A DNA stretch of 64,000 bases from Rhizoclosmatium globosum. Its lineage: Eukaryota > Chytridiomycota > Chytridiomycetes > Chytridiales > Chytriomycetaceae. Location of the stretch: positions 62,001-126,000 of the forward strand of contig MCGO01000009.1 in the NCBI GenBank assembly GCA_002104985.1, written 5' to 3'. The notes beneath the pieces are model-generated. The model saw nothing but the letters and a program-made list of their open reading frames with translations. It had not been told where the DNA came from and searched no databases. Position 1 is the stretch's first letter, and each line of letters opens with the position of its first letter. Position numbers and translations under genes: made by a program. Shown piece after piece: positions 46,592-57,969 of the stretch.

Positions 46592-48652
46592 ATGATACGG
46601 ATCAACGCCACATTGCACACACGGAGCCTTCGACCAGTTGCAAGAGCGTCAGCCTCGCTCACAAAGCAATTGCTTGTATCGAAGCCATCGCCTAACGCGA
46701 AGGTGTCATCCTATTCCACATTCACACCAACAGCCGCAACGACAAACGTCCCCAGCCCATCAACGCCAGATCCAAACGTCAACCACGCCGTTGTATCCAT
46801 CTTTGACATGTTTTCAATTGGCGTGGGGCCGTCGTCGTCACACACAGTGGGACCGATGCGAGCTGCAAAGATTTTCGTGAAGGAGGCGACGGGTCACGGG
46901 TTCCTCGCTGACATCCACCAGGTTCGCGTGGATCTATATGGCTCGCTTGCGTTGACGGGTGTTGGGCATGGGACTCCTGGAGCCATCTTGGTAAACCCTT
47001 GCTTTGAGTTGTTGATCCACACTTGTGTGAACCTGTTTTCATGTAGATGGGTCTGGAAGGAGAATCGCCTGAACTTGTGGACGCGAAATCAATTCCATCG
47101 CGTCTTGAGAATATTAAGCAGAATCAGTGTTGAATCTTGGTGGGACGCATAAAATCGCGTTTGATTATAAGAAGCACATGTGTTTTCATTATATGGAGGC
47201 TCTTCCTCAACATCCAAACGGCATGAGAATTACGTGCTATGATAAGGAAGGCGATATGGTATGCTGTTTCGAGGTGATAATTGGCCTTTTCATTGAACCA
47301 ACCCAACAGATCGGAACAAACGAATTCTTCTCTGTCGGAGGTGGTTTCGTTATCAACGACTTGATGCGAGTGATTCCAAAGTTCCTCAAAACCGCACCCA
47401 AACCAACCACAGTGAAACCCATCAGTGACGAAGCACCTGCCACGGACTCCTTCTCACGTTGAGAATATTTTCCAAAAGAACACAAAGACGACCACTTGAC
47501 GTCTATGATTCCATTCTCCGACGCCCAGAGTCTACTGGCTGTTTGCCAACGCGAAAATATGTCGATTGCGGAAGTAGTCTTCAGAAACGAACTTCAAGTA
47601 AGTCGCTATAGTTGTGGTGAAGCTAATTTTAATTCAGTGGCGCGAGCAGGAAGAGGTCAAAAGACGGACTCTCGCCATTTGGACAGTCATGGATCAGTCC
47701 ATTGCAAACGGAATCAGCAATCGGACGAATTTCTTCCAGGAAACTCAAGTGAAACGACGTGCACCCGTCCTCTACAAGAAACTGATGAAGGGGTAAATCC
47801 CCAACCTTCTTTTCCCTTGCTAACCTTTCTAAATAGATTTGCAGAATATGCTGGAATGAATTTGAGCCCTAAGAGTCAGCTTTCATCTGGTTCAAACCGC
47901 ACACTCATTTCTGACGCATTGAAAGACCCAAAACCTCCGAAGACCAGTGAATTGACGCTGGCATACAAGGACCTTTCCAGAATCCCGAAGGAAATGAAGA
48001 AGCATCTTCCAGCTTTGGATTGGATTTCCATGTATGCTTTGGCTGTCAATGAAGGTTTGGCGAGATGATGTTGAACCAACTGTACTGATCACTCTGCTCA
48101 GAAAATGCTGCGGGCGGACGAGTTGTGACAGCACCTACCAATGGCGCCGCTGGCACTATTCCCGCAGTGTTGAAGTACTACCTCGAATTCATTTGTCCTT
48201 CACCTGAACATGCTGAACGCGATATTCTTGAGTTTTTGTTTACAGCAGCCGCTATCGGTATGCTATACAAGCGAGGAGCATCGATCTCTGCGGCAGAAAT
48301 GGGATGTCAAGGAGAAGTCGGTGTCGCATGCTCAATGGCCGCGGCAGCATTTACAGCAGTTATGGGTGGTACTGTGGAGCAAGTTGAAAATGCTGCCGAA
48401 ATTGGAATGGAACATAACTTGGGACTCACTTGGATCCACCAGAGGGACTCGTCGTTATTCCATGCATCGAGAGAAATGCGTTGCTGCTGTGAAGGCATTA
48501 CTGCGGCTCAGCTCGCTTTGAACGGTGATGGAACTCACCGTGTGCATTTGGATCAAGTGATTGCGACAATGAGACAGACAGGTATTGACATGATGAGCAA
48601 GTACAAAGAGACGTCTCAGGGTGGTTTGGCTGTAAATGTGCCAGTGTGTTGA
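46592..48652 (+). CDS. L-serine dehydratase, bacterial Fe-S type, copy 2
   Basis: Same reaction as the preceding paralogue, about 610 residues. Exons 46592-46990, 47047-47258, 47310-47597, 47638-47792, 47837-48054 and 48102-48652. The presequence ([20 protein letters not shown]) is basic and Ser-rich. Relative to copy 1 it lacks the first intron (44399-44455) and has an extra one (47793-47836); the others correspond. The last exon encodes nearly the same protein as copy 1, with silent differences. About ten single-base losses are inferred (near 47128, a cluster at 47460-47490, three near 47728-47760 and three at 48430-48505). One removes a base from the codon of a cluster Cys (LGLTW, where copy 1 has LGLTC). 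Because lost frames are regained every time, I treat them as sequence errors, but a decaying copy cannot be excluded. Confidence 0.8.
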
Positions 48653-48760
48653 TGTTATTTATTGGCATTCTTGATGCAGTATCCCTATTGATTTTATAAA
48701 ATATCGAAAGTATATTTATCAAACAAAATAAAGATTACTTAACATTTATTTACGAACTCA

Positions 48761-49689
48761 TCACTGCTCCTTTTTTTCCTCATCCATAATCTTGACTACT
48801 TTCTGGTTCATGACCACATACCCTTGTGTATTCTTCCAATCCGGCTTCCTCGTTGTGTCAACACACCAGAATCCGCCTCCACACCCTTCCATTTGACCCA
48901 AGAGTACAGGCAAAGGCGCATAACCATCCAAGATCATCAAATATGCACACAGATACGCAAACACGCAAAAGAATGTAAACAAAGCGACGCAGGATACAAA
49001 GTAACCTCCCTGTACACACAGCGTCCCACCATCCTTTTCACAATACGAGTAATAATTCACACAAGCTTCAAGTGTTGCGAGGAACCCAAGGATATGCGGC
49101 GTTGGAGTAATCACCAAAGGGAGTGGGTGAATACAGTGAGGTGAAGCCATGGCGGAAGGATACGTCGTCCAAGCCAGCGAATCCCACGGAACAATAGTAA
49201 ACGTATTCAAAAGACATGTGAACCCAACCGAAACCAAAACAACGTTATACGCGCCCAGCAGCCGATAATAATTGAGTGTATTTACCAGTGACAGAAGAAC
49301 CCAAAACGTCGAGTGCAACACAAAGGGAAGTAAGGTTGCAACACTGATTGTCCCGATATCATTCACGTACACGAAAAAGATGAAGAACGCGACGACATGG
49401 TGAATCGCCATTGGTACGTGTGTTGTCCACATTGATGTGAATGTGAGTTCGTAGATGTAGAAGAGAGAGTGAAGATTAGTTGGAGTTGGAATTGGCGGAG
49501 GAAGAGAGATGTTGGGTTTAATGGGTGTGGTTCTTGTTTTGTGTTTGAGTTGTTTGATTCATGGCACGGGATGCATGGCACTGAGCGGTGTGGTATGTGG
49601 ACCCATCGTTTGTGTTTGATGCACCAATAGAGCGCTGCGGCTGTTTGGACGAGGAAGACTGTGTTGAGTGTCGAGTGCAAAGCGTCCAT
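48761..49689 (-). CDS. Multi-pass membrane protein, TLC-like
   Basis: Probable integral membrane protein of about 300 residues. Hydrophobic segments include LHSTLNTVFLVQTAAALYW, IHHVVAFFIFFVYV, ISVATLLPFVLHSTFWVLL, YNVVLVSVGFTCLLNTFTIV, LVITPTPHILGFLATL and FVSCVALFTFFCVFAYLCAY. The segment FYIYELTFTSMW followed by PMAIHHVVAFF recalls the TLC (TRAM/LAG1/CLN8) arrangement of an aromatic-rich helix and a His-His pair, but this is suggestive only. The body (48761-49550) is one clean frame. The start at 49689 needs either one lost base or a short intron between 49500 and 49600. No enzymatic role is claimed. Confidence 0.6.
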
Positions 49690-49814
49690 GATTCTTGTTG
49701 CTTGGCACGGCCGCAAGCTCTTCGGAATAGAAATTATTGAACAAACTAAAACCAGCGAAATAACTTATTGGAACCAAATGCAAAATGATAATACAAAACT
49801 CAGCCTAACAAAAC

Positions 49815-50835
49815 TCAACGAACCAACCCCTCACCACTCCCAGCATTACTATCACTATACAACGACGACCCTTCATACTTATCCACCAACGAACTATCCC
49901 ACTCACTCACATACGAAGAAGCCTCAGACCCCCCACTAACACTACCCCTCTTCTTCTCCCTTCCCTTCCCAAGTTTTCCCATCACAACCCCTTCAATCTC
50001 CTTCACAGGCTCAGGAGCATGACACGACTCGCTATCAGCCTCCTGCGACGCGCTATAACTAGGCAACGACGCGACAGACGACGGAACGTTACTAGCAAAC
50101 CGAACGCGTCGACCCAACGTCCGCGTCCTCGAAGCATGTTCTTCCGTCGCTGGGGAATACAAGCCTCCGGCACTTGGGTACTCAAACACGGAAGCTCGTT
50201 GTGTATGTTGGATTTCTGAGAGTGGTGGTTGTTGCTGCTCGACGAGTACTGATTGTTTCTTGCGGCGGAGACGGTTTCGGAGGTGGATTCCGAGGGCTAT
50301 GAGGAGAGCTAGGAGGGCAATGATATGGATGTTGCGATTGCGATTGTTGTTGTATTGTGGGGAGAGACTTCTTGGAGTGCTTGAGCGGTGGTTGGAGACG
50401 GTGAGGGGGAAGGAGAGGGAACTGATGGTATTTGAGGGGAGAGGGTTGATGCATGTGGGGAGGGAGGAATAGGTGATTCTAGTGTCGTTGGTACAACCGG
50501 CTGGATGGTTGGTGCAGACACATAAAAGCTGGCCGTGGATACCAAGATATCTGCTGAGTTTGTTGTGACTGATTTTGTTGGTTTGGGCTTGGCGGTTTTC
50601 TTTGTTTTGGTGGATTCAATTTGGTTGATTCTTTGGTTAGACTGTCCATTGTTGTTGGTAGTGCAGTGGTTGCAAGAAGTGCGATCGGTGCAAATACTAT
50701 TGCTGTTGTACTTGTCGTAATTGGTTCTGGTAGAACGGCAGTGATCACGGTGGAGTCAAGACCAAGAGCTGATGGCATTGAATTGGTAATGCTGCCAACA
50801 CCAGTATCTGGAGCTCCTGCAGTAAAGTCGCTCAT
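49815..50835 (-). CDS. Ser/Thr/Pro-rich single-span membrane protein (Mid2-like architecture)
   Basis: About 340 residues. A Ser/Thr/Pro-rich N-terminal half (STASFYVSAPTIQPVVPTTL, PSPSPSPSPTTAQAL) precedes one membrane span (NIHIIALLALLIALGIHL), a basic stop-transfer (RNRLRRKK) and a charged cytoplasmic tail (RRVRFASNVPSSVASLPSYS, then EASSYVSEWDSSLVDKYEGS). This layout resembles fungal wall-stress sensors of the Mid2/Wsc kind, though no WSC or cysteine motif is present and no clear signal peptide is seen. Frame breaks near 50610 and 50360 each fit a lost base. The start is taken at 50835; an in-frame Met also exists at 50856. It diverges from the PP2C gene. Confidence 0.55.
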
Positions 50836-51442
50836 TTCACAATGTTTCAATACCATGAATTGAATTCCCGTCCATGATTAATATGGACGGGTTTGGGGTA
50901 GAGTGAACAAGGGGGTCATGAAAACGTCAACAGAATCAATTATGAATTAGATAATGTGAGAATAGATGATTAAATTGCCTCTTGCAGTATGGATAATTAT
51001 CAAATTTTGACCCTTACACCCGTCCGATTTGACTCATAATTCCGTCACTTCGTTTTTCACTTGAGTTAACTGCAAATGTAATACTTCAAAGAAGCAAACT
51101 TAATCTTATCACCACTTACGCACTAAGATTATAAATATCGACTCTGCACTTTAAATTCTGACTTGATCCTTTGTTCACTGCACTCTGTTGTTCCACTCAC
51201 TCTCTTCAAAGAGAAAGATGTAAATGTGTCTTGGATCGAGTGCTAAGCAAGATGCAGCCTCTCATCGGTTTTCCAATTTGCGTGTGAAAAATCTCATAGC
51301 ACAACCCTCTCAACAACTCTCAACAAATGCAATCCTCTTTCCGTTCTCGCATCCCCGTGCGCAGCCTGCAGACATCGAGCACGAGCAAGGCATCTCGCAT
51401 GTTCATATCTCAGGAGCAAAGCTGAAGCCAGTGTCGCCGTGG
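50836..51442. promoter_or_regulatory. Divergent intergenic region
   Basis: Roughly 600 bp between the divergent starts of the Mid2-like protein and the PP2C phosphatase. The proximal half is AT-rich. The PP2C frame is open upstream of 51443 to 51224, so part of this could be coding if an earlier Met is used. No specific operator was identified. Confidence 0.45.
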
Positions 51443-53735
51443 ATGGCCGGGTCGTCGTGCCGGTCTCGCTCGGCCCGGCTGTACCAGTCGTCTGCCGCCG
51501 CGCCCGCCCGCGCCAACGCAACGTCGTCGTCGTCGTCGTCGATTCCACCAAAGCAGTCGAGTGTGTTCACGAAGCTGGTTGTTGCGGGTGCGATTGGCGG
51601 TGCGGTGTACTACTGCCGCGAGCACCTTCCACTCGACATTCTGAAGAAGGAAGTGGCGAGTGTGGCCGGGGCGGCGCTGACAGACGCGCAGGTCGATGCG
51701 CTTCTTTCGGCCGACTCGAATTCGGTTCTTGGCTCAAAGGACTCGATCGTCGTTCGCTGCGACACCGCCTCGCTTGCTAGCACCTCCGGGGAAGACCGGA
51801 CTGCGGCGGCCTCGTTTGTGCTGCCGGGAAACAGACACGCAACTCTCTTTGTTGTGCTTGATGGACACGGTGGCGACAAGTGTGTCGAGATTGTTCAGAA
51901 GCATTTGGGTGCGGTGAGTACTCTGCAATACCTGTCTTACAAATTGACTCACTTGCACGCACACATCACCTTACTAACTGTATCCCATCCACTCTAGTAC
52001 GTTGCTAGAGCGTCTACGATGCTACAAACACTTGGTTCGCCGTCAAGGACCGTCAGGCGATTGTCTCAGCTGCTATCAAGACTGCCTTTGAGCGTCTCGA
52101 CAATGACATTTTGAACGGCGCTTTCCTTGAAATTACTCCAAACACTAAAGAGTCGGTTGAAGACCAGAAAGCCAAGTTCGCTGCTCAAATCAGACAAGCT
52201 GTTGCAGGCTCCTGTGCCCTTGTCGCTCTTGTCGATGGCTCCGATCTTTACGTTGCTGCCACCGGCGATACTCGTGCTATTCTCGGTTCCCGTAATGACG
52301 ATGGCACGTTTGCTACTATTCAAATGTCGGAGGACCAACGTCCTGATAACCTCAAAGAGCGTAAACGCATTCTTGCGGAGCACCCTCATGAAAAGGAGTC
52401 GGATCTCTTGAAGCCTTACACGGATGTCGTCAATTATGGTCCTGATGACCGTGTTCTCGGCTACCTCGCTGTTACCCGTGCTTTTGGTATGTGTTATGAG
52501 TGAGATCATGATTAGAGCGAGGAACGAGCGAAGAAAAACTGACTGATGTCGAGGAACGAGACCGAAGGAGGTTTTTTACTTTGCTTGGAAACAGGAGAGC
52601 GACAAAGTCGCATAGAATGAGTGAGCGCAACGAACTCTCTTTCGCGAAGCAAATTCGTAGCGAGAGCACGAGCGAAACTCGATGCGATGAGATGAAGCTA
52701 GAAAAGAGCGAGCATAGCGAGTAAAGAAAAATAGAGAGAGCGTGGCCATTACGCTTTCGTGGAATGAAAGGCTACGACCGAAAGCTTCAGCACAATGTCT
52801 AACAAAGAAAACAAACAAGGCGACGCGCAATTCAAGTGGGCCTCTGAGATTCTTGCTGCCCTCCCAACTGGTTCTACTAGAAAGACGATTGAAGGATCCG
52901 TGAGCCCTCCATACCTCACCGCTTCTCCTGTCGTCACCCACCGCACAATTACCCCCAACAAGGATATGTTCCTTGTCATGGCCACTGACGGTCTCACCGA
53001 TGAACTCAAGAGCACCGAAGCCGTTTCCATTGTCAACGGATTCCTCCAAAACCACGGTGTTGCTGCTGCTTCCACCAACAAGACCTGGGGAATGGATCCA
53101 TTCGCCCTCGGTCTCGGAAAATGGAATTTGAGAACAGACACTAACGCTGCCACTTCCTTGATCCGAAACGCGTTGGGTGGAAACTCCAAGACTGTTGGAG
53201 AGTTGTTGCAGAAGCCAGAGGAGAGAGATGATATGACTGTCAAGGTTGTTTCTTCGGAGACAACAGAAAGGTGAAGGAGACTGTGGAGGGTGTTGACTTG
53301 AACAAGTTGGTTGAGACTGCACCTGTTGCCGAACCAGCCAAGAAGTTTGATGCAATTGACTGGAACTTGGCTACAAGCGAACTCAGTTACTGCCTCGTTG
53401 GACCAAATGGTTGGCTGCAAACCAATAAGTACGTAGAAATTGCATCCCACTTTTTCTTTCTCTCCTTGTTTTTTTTCCACTACTTTATTTCTCTGCTTAT
53501 CTTATTTTGTTTTCTCTCCTTTCATTTTCTTCATTCTTCATTCTTCATTTTCTCTCTACTTTCTCCAAACGCTCCTTCTTCCCCCCTTTTTTATCATCGG
53601 CTCTTACCGTGTCTTCTCATATTCTTTTCGGGGTATTGGCTTTTGATCGATCCGCCGTACCCCTATTTGGAACCTCATATTTTTGAACGGGCACCGAATG
53701 CATTTGTGGAGTTTGTTTTTGGCGAAAGTAAATAG
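51443..53735 (+). CDS. PP2C-family phosphatase, pyruvate-dehydrogenase-phosphatase-like (PDP/Ptc5)
   Basis: A metal-dependent Ser/Thr phosphatase, probably in mitochondria and acting on the pyruvate dehydrogenase complex by family resemblance. Exons 51443-51913, 51998-52486 and 52820-53735. ATG 51443 opens a presequence (MAGSSCRSRSARLYQSSAAA) followed by a membrane span (VVAGAIGGAVYYC). Phosphatase motifs: TLFVVLDGHGGDKCV, YVARA, GSCALVALVDGSDLYVAATG, DTRAILGSR, GYLAVTRAFG joined to DAQFKW (the PDP signature), MFLVMATDGLTDEL, LIRNALGG and EERDDMTVKVV. Frame breaks near 52012 and 53253 each fit one lost base. The second intron is 333 nt, far above the local norm. The C-terminus past 53430 reads through a pyrimidine tract into Phe/Leu-rich sequence and is doubtful; an intron or earlier end is possible. 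Confidence 0.82.
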
Positions 53736-53823
53736 ATTTGAGATTAAAGCCTTATATTTTATTTTCCGCACGTGGGAGTGGCAAGGCCGCACACTTTTCC
53801 TCAGCATCCAAATCTGGTTTCAA

Positions 53824-55374
53824 ATGTCAACATCTGCCGAAGATCTGCCCGCCGCCCTTGCAGCTTTCCTTGCCCAGAAAGCACTGGAGAAAGATGCATC
53901 TGGCCCATCCATCCGCGGTAAGCCCTCATAACAAGCTTGTTGTCATTGCAAATCCAACTCAGACACGACCCACACAGACCGGCTCTCGCAGAAACCGGAT
54001 CAAATCTGGTCAGCATCCAAACAAAGCTGGGTCTACTACTCGCTCCCGGACGAGGTGCAGCAGGTGCTCCAGGGCGACAGCGCGGACCACGAACTTGTCT
54101 TTGTCTTCACTCCGAAACCAATCAAGGACGAAACTCTGTACAGACTTCTCGGCGTTCCGGCGACAGCTTCCAAGGCCGACATCAAAAAGGCATACCGTGC
54201 GAAGGCCCTTGCCCTACATCCAGACAAGAACCCATCTCCGAAGCTGCGAAGAGTTCAGAGAACTTGCAACTGCATACCAGATCCTTATTGACGACGACAA
54301 GAGAGAACAGTATGACTTGAAGGGAGATGACAGCATCAAGGATTTCAAACCCGATTTCAACAAGTGAGTTTGAGTGTAACAACGAGTAGAACTGACGCCA
54401 CTTGGCCTTTATTTAGTGCCGACGTCTTTGACTTTGTCTTTGGAAGCACGTACTTTGAAAAGTACATTGGCGAGCTCTTTACAATCGATAATAGCACGTT
54501 GAGCAAATCAAAGACGGACTCGGATCTGACACCAGCCGAAAAGCTTGAACGTCTACACCGCCAGGAATGGTACAGGCTCGCGAAGGAAGTCCGTCTTGCT
54601 GTTAAATTGGCTGATATTCTTGACCGTTATGTGAACGATAAGACCGAGGATCACGACGAATTCTATGATTTCTGCAACCAAGAGCTGATGCTCCTCGCAG
54701 AGAGCGAATATGGCAAAAATATGTGTGGTTTAGTTGGTTATGTGTATGAAGAGCGTGGAAACAACTACCTTGGATTTAAGATTGGAGGTGTTGGTGTCAC
54801 AACTCTCACACGAACCGCTCATTTCGCTGCGAACGTTACACGTGCAAGCGGTTCTCTTCTCAACACGATTGCTGTTGCCCGTCGTTTATCCAAGATTTCT
54901 GATGATGCTGAGAAGCTAGCTATTGAAGATTCGATTTCCACCAAAGACAAACCGGATACCATCTCGGAGGAGGGCTCAGAACTAGAGTTTGAAAAAGACT
55001 TTGTCGAAGTCAGGGCGGATAAACGTGCTTCGGCAAGATGGTCGTTGAGACTAACTGGTGGACGTGAGAGATCCTTACTGAACTTGGCGCCAGAGGAATT
55101 AGATCCTCTTTTGGAAGCGGGTGTGAATACTCTCTGGCATTCATCTTTGATTCAGCACGAATCAACGCTGCGCAGTGTCTGTTTCAAAGTGTTGCACGAT
55201 ACTTCAGTCTCAAAGGAAATCCGAGCAAAGAGAGCCGAAGGTCTTGTTATGATGGGGAAAATGTTCCAGTTACCGCAGCACAAGGTTTCCGACGGATTAG
55301 CTGAAATAACTGAAAAGTTGAAGGCACTTGTTCGAACGTACGGGGCTGTAGACTCAAAGAAGGCGGAAGAATGA
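53824..55374 (+). CDS. DnaJ (Hsp40) co-chaperone with C-terminal X domain (Caj1/Djp1-like)
   Basis: Stimulates Hsp70 ATPase; family members act in protein import or quality control. Exons 53824-53917, 53963-54363 and 54417-55374 give 484 residues once two lost bases near 54230-54250 are restored. An N-terminal extension of about 95 residues precedes the J domain: LYRLLGVPATASKADIKKAY, the catalytic HPD in LALHPDKNP, then FRELATAYQILIDDDKREQY. The X domain follows: DVFDFVFGSTYFEKYIGELF, LHRQEWYRLAKEVRLAVKLA, YLGFKIGGVGVTTLTRTAHF and LWHSSLIQHESTLRSVCFKV. Dispersed NTR/Asp-rich charged linkers occur before residue 330. The extension before the J domain is unusual for Djp1-type proteins, which normally begin with the J domain. 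Confidence 0.85.
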
Positions 55375-55532
55375 TACTCTAATATTTCTAGTACTTATAT
55401 ATTGCTTTTTCTGTATGTTATCACCTATTAACAAATGTCCAAAATGTTTCACTGGCAATAAATACAAAGACATCAATTGAAACAAGGATGATATGTATGA
55501 TATTCGAAATATATAGCCATAATAAATAAGAA

Positions 55533-56642
55533 TCAACAGAGTTTGAGCCAACAGCACTGTTCCTCCCCCTTATCTTCCTGCTTAAAGAACACCCAAGCTC
55601 CCTTTTCACAATTTCCATGCACTTCCAAGCCACGCCTCCATTTAATCCATGGTTGTTTTCCCGCAGAACTTCCTTCTTTTCGCTTTCGCTCATAGACTTT
55701 CAATGAGCTTGAATAAACGTCGATGCAAGCAACTTCTGGTCGAATTTCGCACTCTCCACCGCTTCCAGTCATCAACGGATTACGACTTTCAGTTCCTCCC
55801 AGTTCAACACCTTCCAACCATATCCAAACTTTCTTACCTGCCCCACACACAGTATGTCCAACCTTCACTTTCCCAAACAACCGATTTCTTTGCGTGAAGC
55901 TCAATTCGTTGATGAACATTTCAGTCACCAACAATAACGTCTTAAGGGAGTAGACGCTGAGAACAACTTTGACCAGGCATTCACCACCCTTGACATCCTT
56001 ATTAAGCGGTTGAAACTTTGTTGACACGACAATCATATGGAATCTGGTGAGACTGATTCCATGAATATGAAGGTTCCGTTGCGAGAGGTCAAGTGTTGCA
56101 CCTTGGGCTGCATCTTCATCTTCAAAGAAGGAAGCAGTGGACGAAGACGCAGTCGAGCTCGATTCCAAAGACGCGTCATTTGTTTGATCGTCACCCGCGT
56201 CTGTAAAATCACTGAAAGAGTAGTGCCTCTTAGTAGACGGACGAGAACAACGAGTTCGCAAGGTGGAGAACGACGTGGTGGGAATTTGTTGAATACGAAT
56301 GGATGTTGCACGATCAGACTTGAGAGCATTCATGAGCTTGTCGCGAACTGTAAGTGAATTTTTGAATTCTCAGGCATTCCTCCATGTTCAGTGTATGCAA
56401 CGAGATAGTCTACGAACCGAAATCGTCAAATAAAGTTCGACGTTTATGTGAACGTTACCGTTGCAACAAGGATTCATTATTGCTGTTTCGGGCGCATACG
56501 AGTTTCTCAAAAGTGTTGCTGGGCCGCCTGTAGCTTCGCTAGATTCCAGCGAGAGTTGAAAGACGCTCAACGTTGTTGGTTTCTCGCTAAATGGCGTTTG
56601 ATTATTACCATACCGCGCGTCAATAACGGGTCGTCCCTTCAT
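55533..56642 (-). CDS. Unrecognised two-exon protein
   Basis: I do not recognise this family. Exons 56414-56642 and 55533-56347 with a 66-nt GT-AG intron give 347 residues and correct phase. The N-terminus begins MKGRPVIDARYGNNQTPF and contains NVHINVELYLTISV joining LRDKLMNALKSDR. A Ser-rich acidic segment follows, then a mixed alpha/beta-looking C-terminal half (IHGISLTRFHMIVVSTKF, VKVVLSVYSLKTLLLVTEMF, GKKVWIWLEGVELGG) ending in a basic, Trp-containing tail. No signal peptide or membrane span is evident. It converges on the DnaJ gene with 158 bp between stop codons and lies just downstream of the F-box gene on the same strand. Confidence 0.6.
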
Positions 56643-56737
56643 CCGATCAGAATGCTGATTTTGTGCTAAGACTAACGTGTTTTTGAATAAATAAGTATGT
56701 GAGTCCTGACATAGACTATCAGCGTCTAAGCCTAGTA

Positions 56738-57698
56738 CTATAGTGTCTCACGCGAGCAGAGAAGAAAACCCTCGCTTTCAGACGTTGCGTCAGTGCGGCT
56801 AGTGTTGCGGAGACAGAGGGCAAATGCAGGCTCGTTCAAGAACGATCCAGAAAACAAAGCTGCTTTTCTTGGAAAATCAGAGACGCAGATTGGACCATTC
56901 CCAGTGGCTGGACAGAGAACCATAAGCTTAGAGTCACGCTCACCACCACCCGCAGCACTTTCTTGAATGTAGTAAATACGACCATCTACCAGCTTGCAGG
57001 GTCCCAATAAAGCACTGATTTCTGTAAGCTCCTTTGGAAGCTCGTCCACAATATCAGCAGAAAACACAAAACCAGTCGATAAAGTTCCAGGAGTTGAAGA
57101 GCAGTGCAAGGTCGAATTTGAAGAATACTGATGCGAGGAAGCTTTTGATCCAAGAGATAGTTGGCTAGAGGTAAACTCTTTCATGAGTCGCCCCATGACA
57201 GTGATTCCAACTAACCCACAATTTCATCACATCCTTCCATGACTCTCCAGGATGCCTCACGGTCGGCATATCTTCGGATAAATCGGCATAGCGCTGTACA
57301 AGAATCTTCCAAATCATTTCATCTGCCAAAGCAGGATTCGCGTTGAACGCACGATGAAACTTCTTGCAGATTTGCTGGAAGACGCAAGGATCCGAAACGA
57401 ACACAACGGCATACGACAAGATACGAAGAATGAGTTTTGAGGACAGTTGAGTGATTTTGATTTTTGCTGCGCGGCTTGGAATATGAAATGCCTGCGATGC
57501 AGTTTTCGCAGACGTGCCTGAGGATCCCTTCCATCGAAGTGGCATTGGCGGTATGTGAGAGTCTTCAACTACCCAGTTGTATATCGCTTGGCTTGTTTCG
57601 GCAGAAGGTTTCAAAAGCCGTTTGTCACTGGTTTTGGATCGGCGAATCCCCGTAATCAAGTTCGGTAAGAATGACTGCAACGGTGCACGATCTAACAT
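56738..57698 (-). CDS. F-box-like protein
   Basis: A candidate substrate adaptor of an SCF ubiquitin ligase. Two exons (57220-57698 and 56738-57164) give 301 residues. The intron uses a GTGGGT donor at 57219; other donor choices break the frame. After a basic N-terminus, the F-box-like segment reads ITQLSSKLILRILSYAVVFV, CVFQQICKKFHRAFN, MIWKILVQRYADLSED and ESWKDVMKF, a pattern of hydrophobic helices ending in the WK.....Y and SWK signatures seen in F-box proteins. The C-terminal half (FVFSADIVDELPKELTEISA, GPCKLVDGRIYYIQESAAGG) has no repeat motif I can name, so the substrate is unknown. The receptor-like gene lies 271 bp upstream on the same strand. Confidence 0.68.
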
Positions 57699-57969
57699 TG
57701 TATGCCAGTGTCAGTTAGCGTGTCTTTCTCACCTGTTGAAATTTGTGACCCGCCTGTTTTACATAATTTGAAATCCCGCCAATGCCCCTTGTCGTTCCCT
57801 ATAAAAGATCATCGCAAATTTTATAACTTAATATATTTTGAATTGTGATTAAGCGAAAAGAGAAAGAAAAGAGAAGTCAAAAACAAAATATGCAATTAAT
57901 AAATTACGAGTAAGAATTTTGGAATAATATTGATTCTACTGGTTTGGACTCAATATTATCATTTTGGCT

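Noticed and set aside
52576..53480. Minus-strand frames of 243 and 259 codons
   Set aside because: They run antisense through PP2C exons and an intron and contain no recognisable domain.
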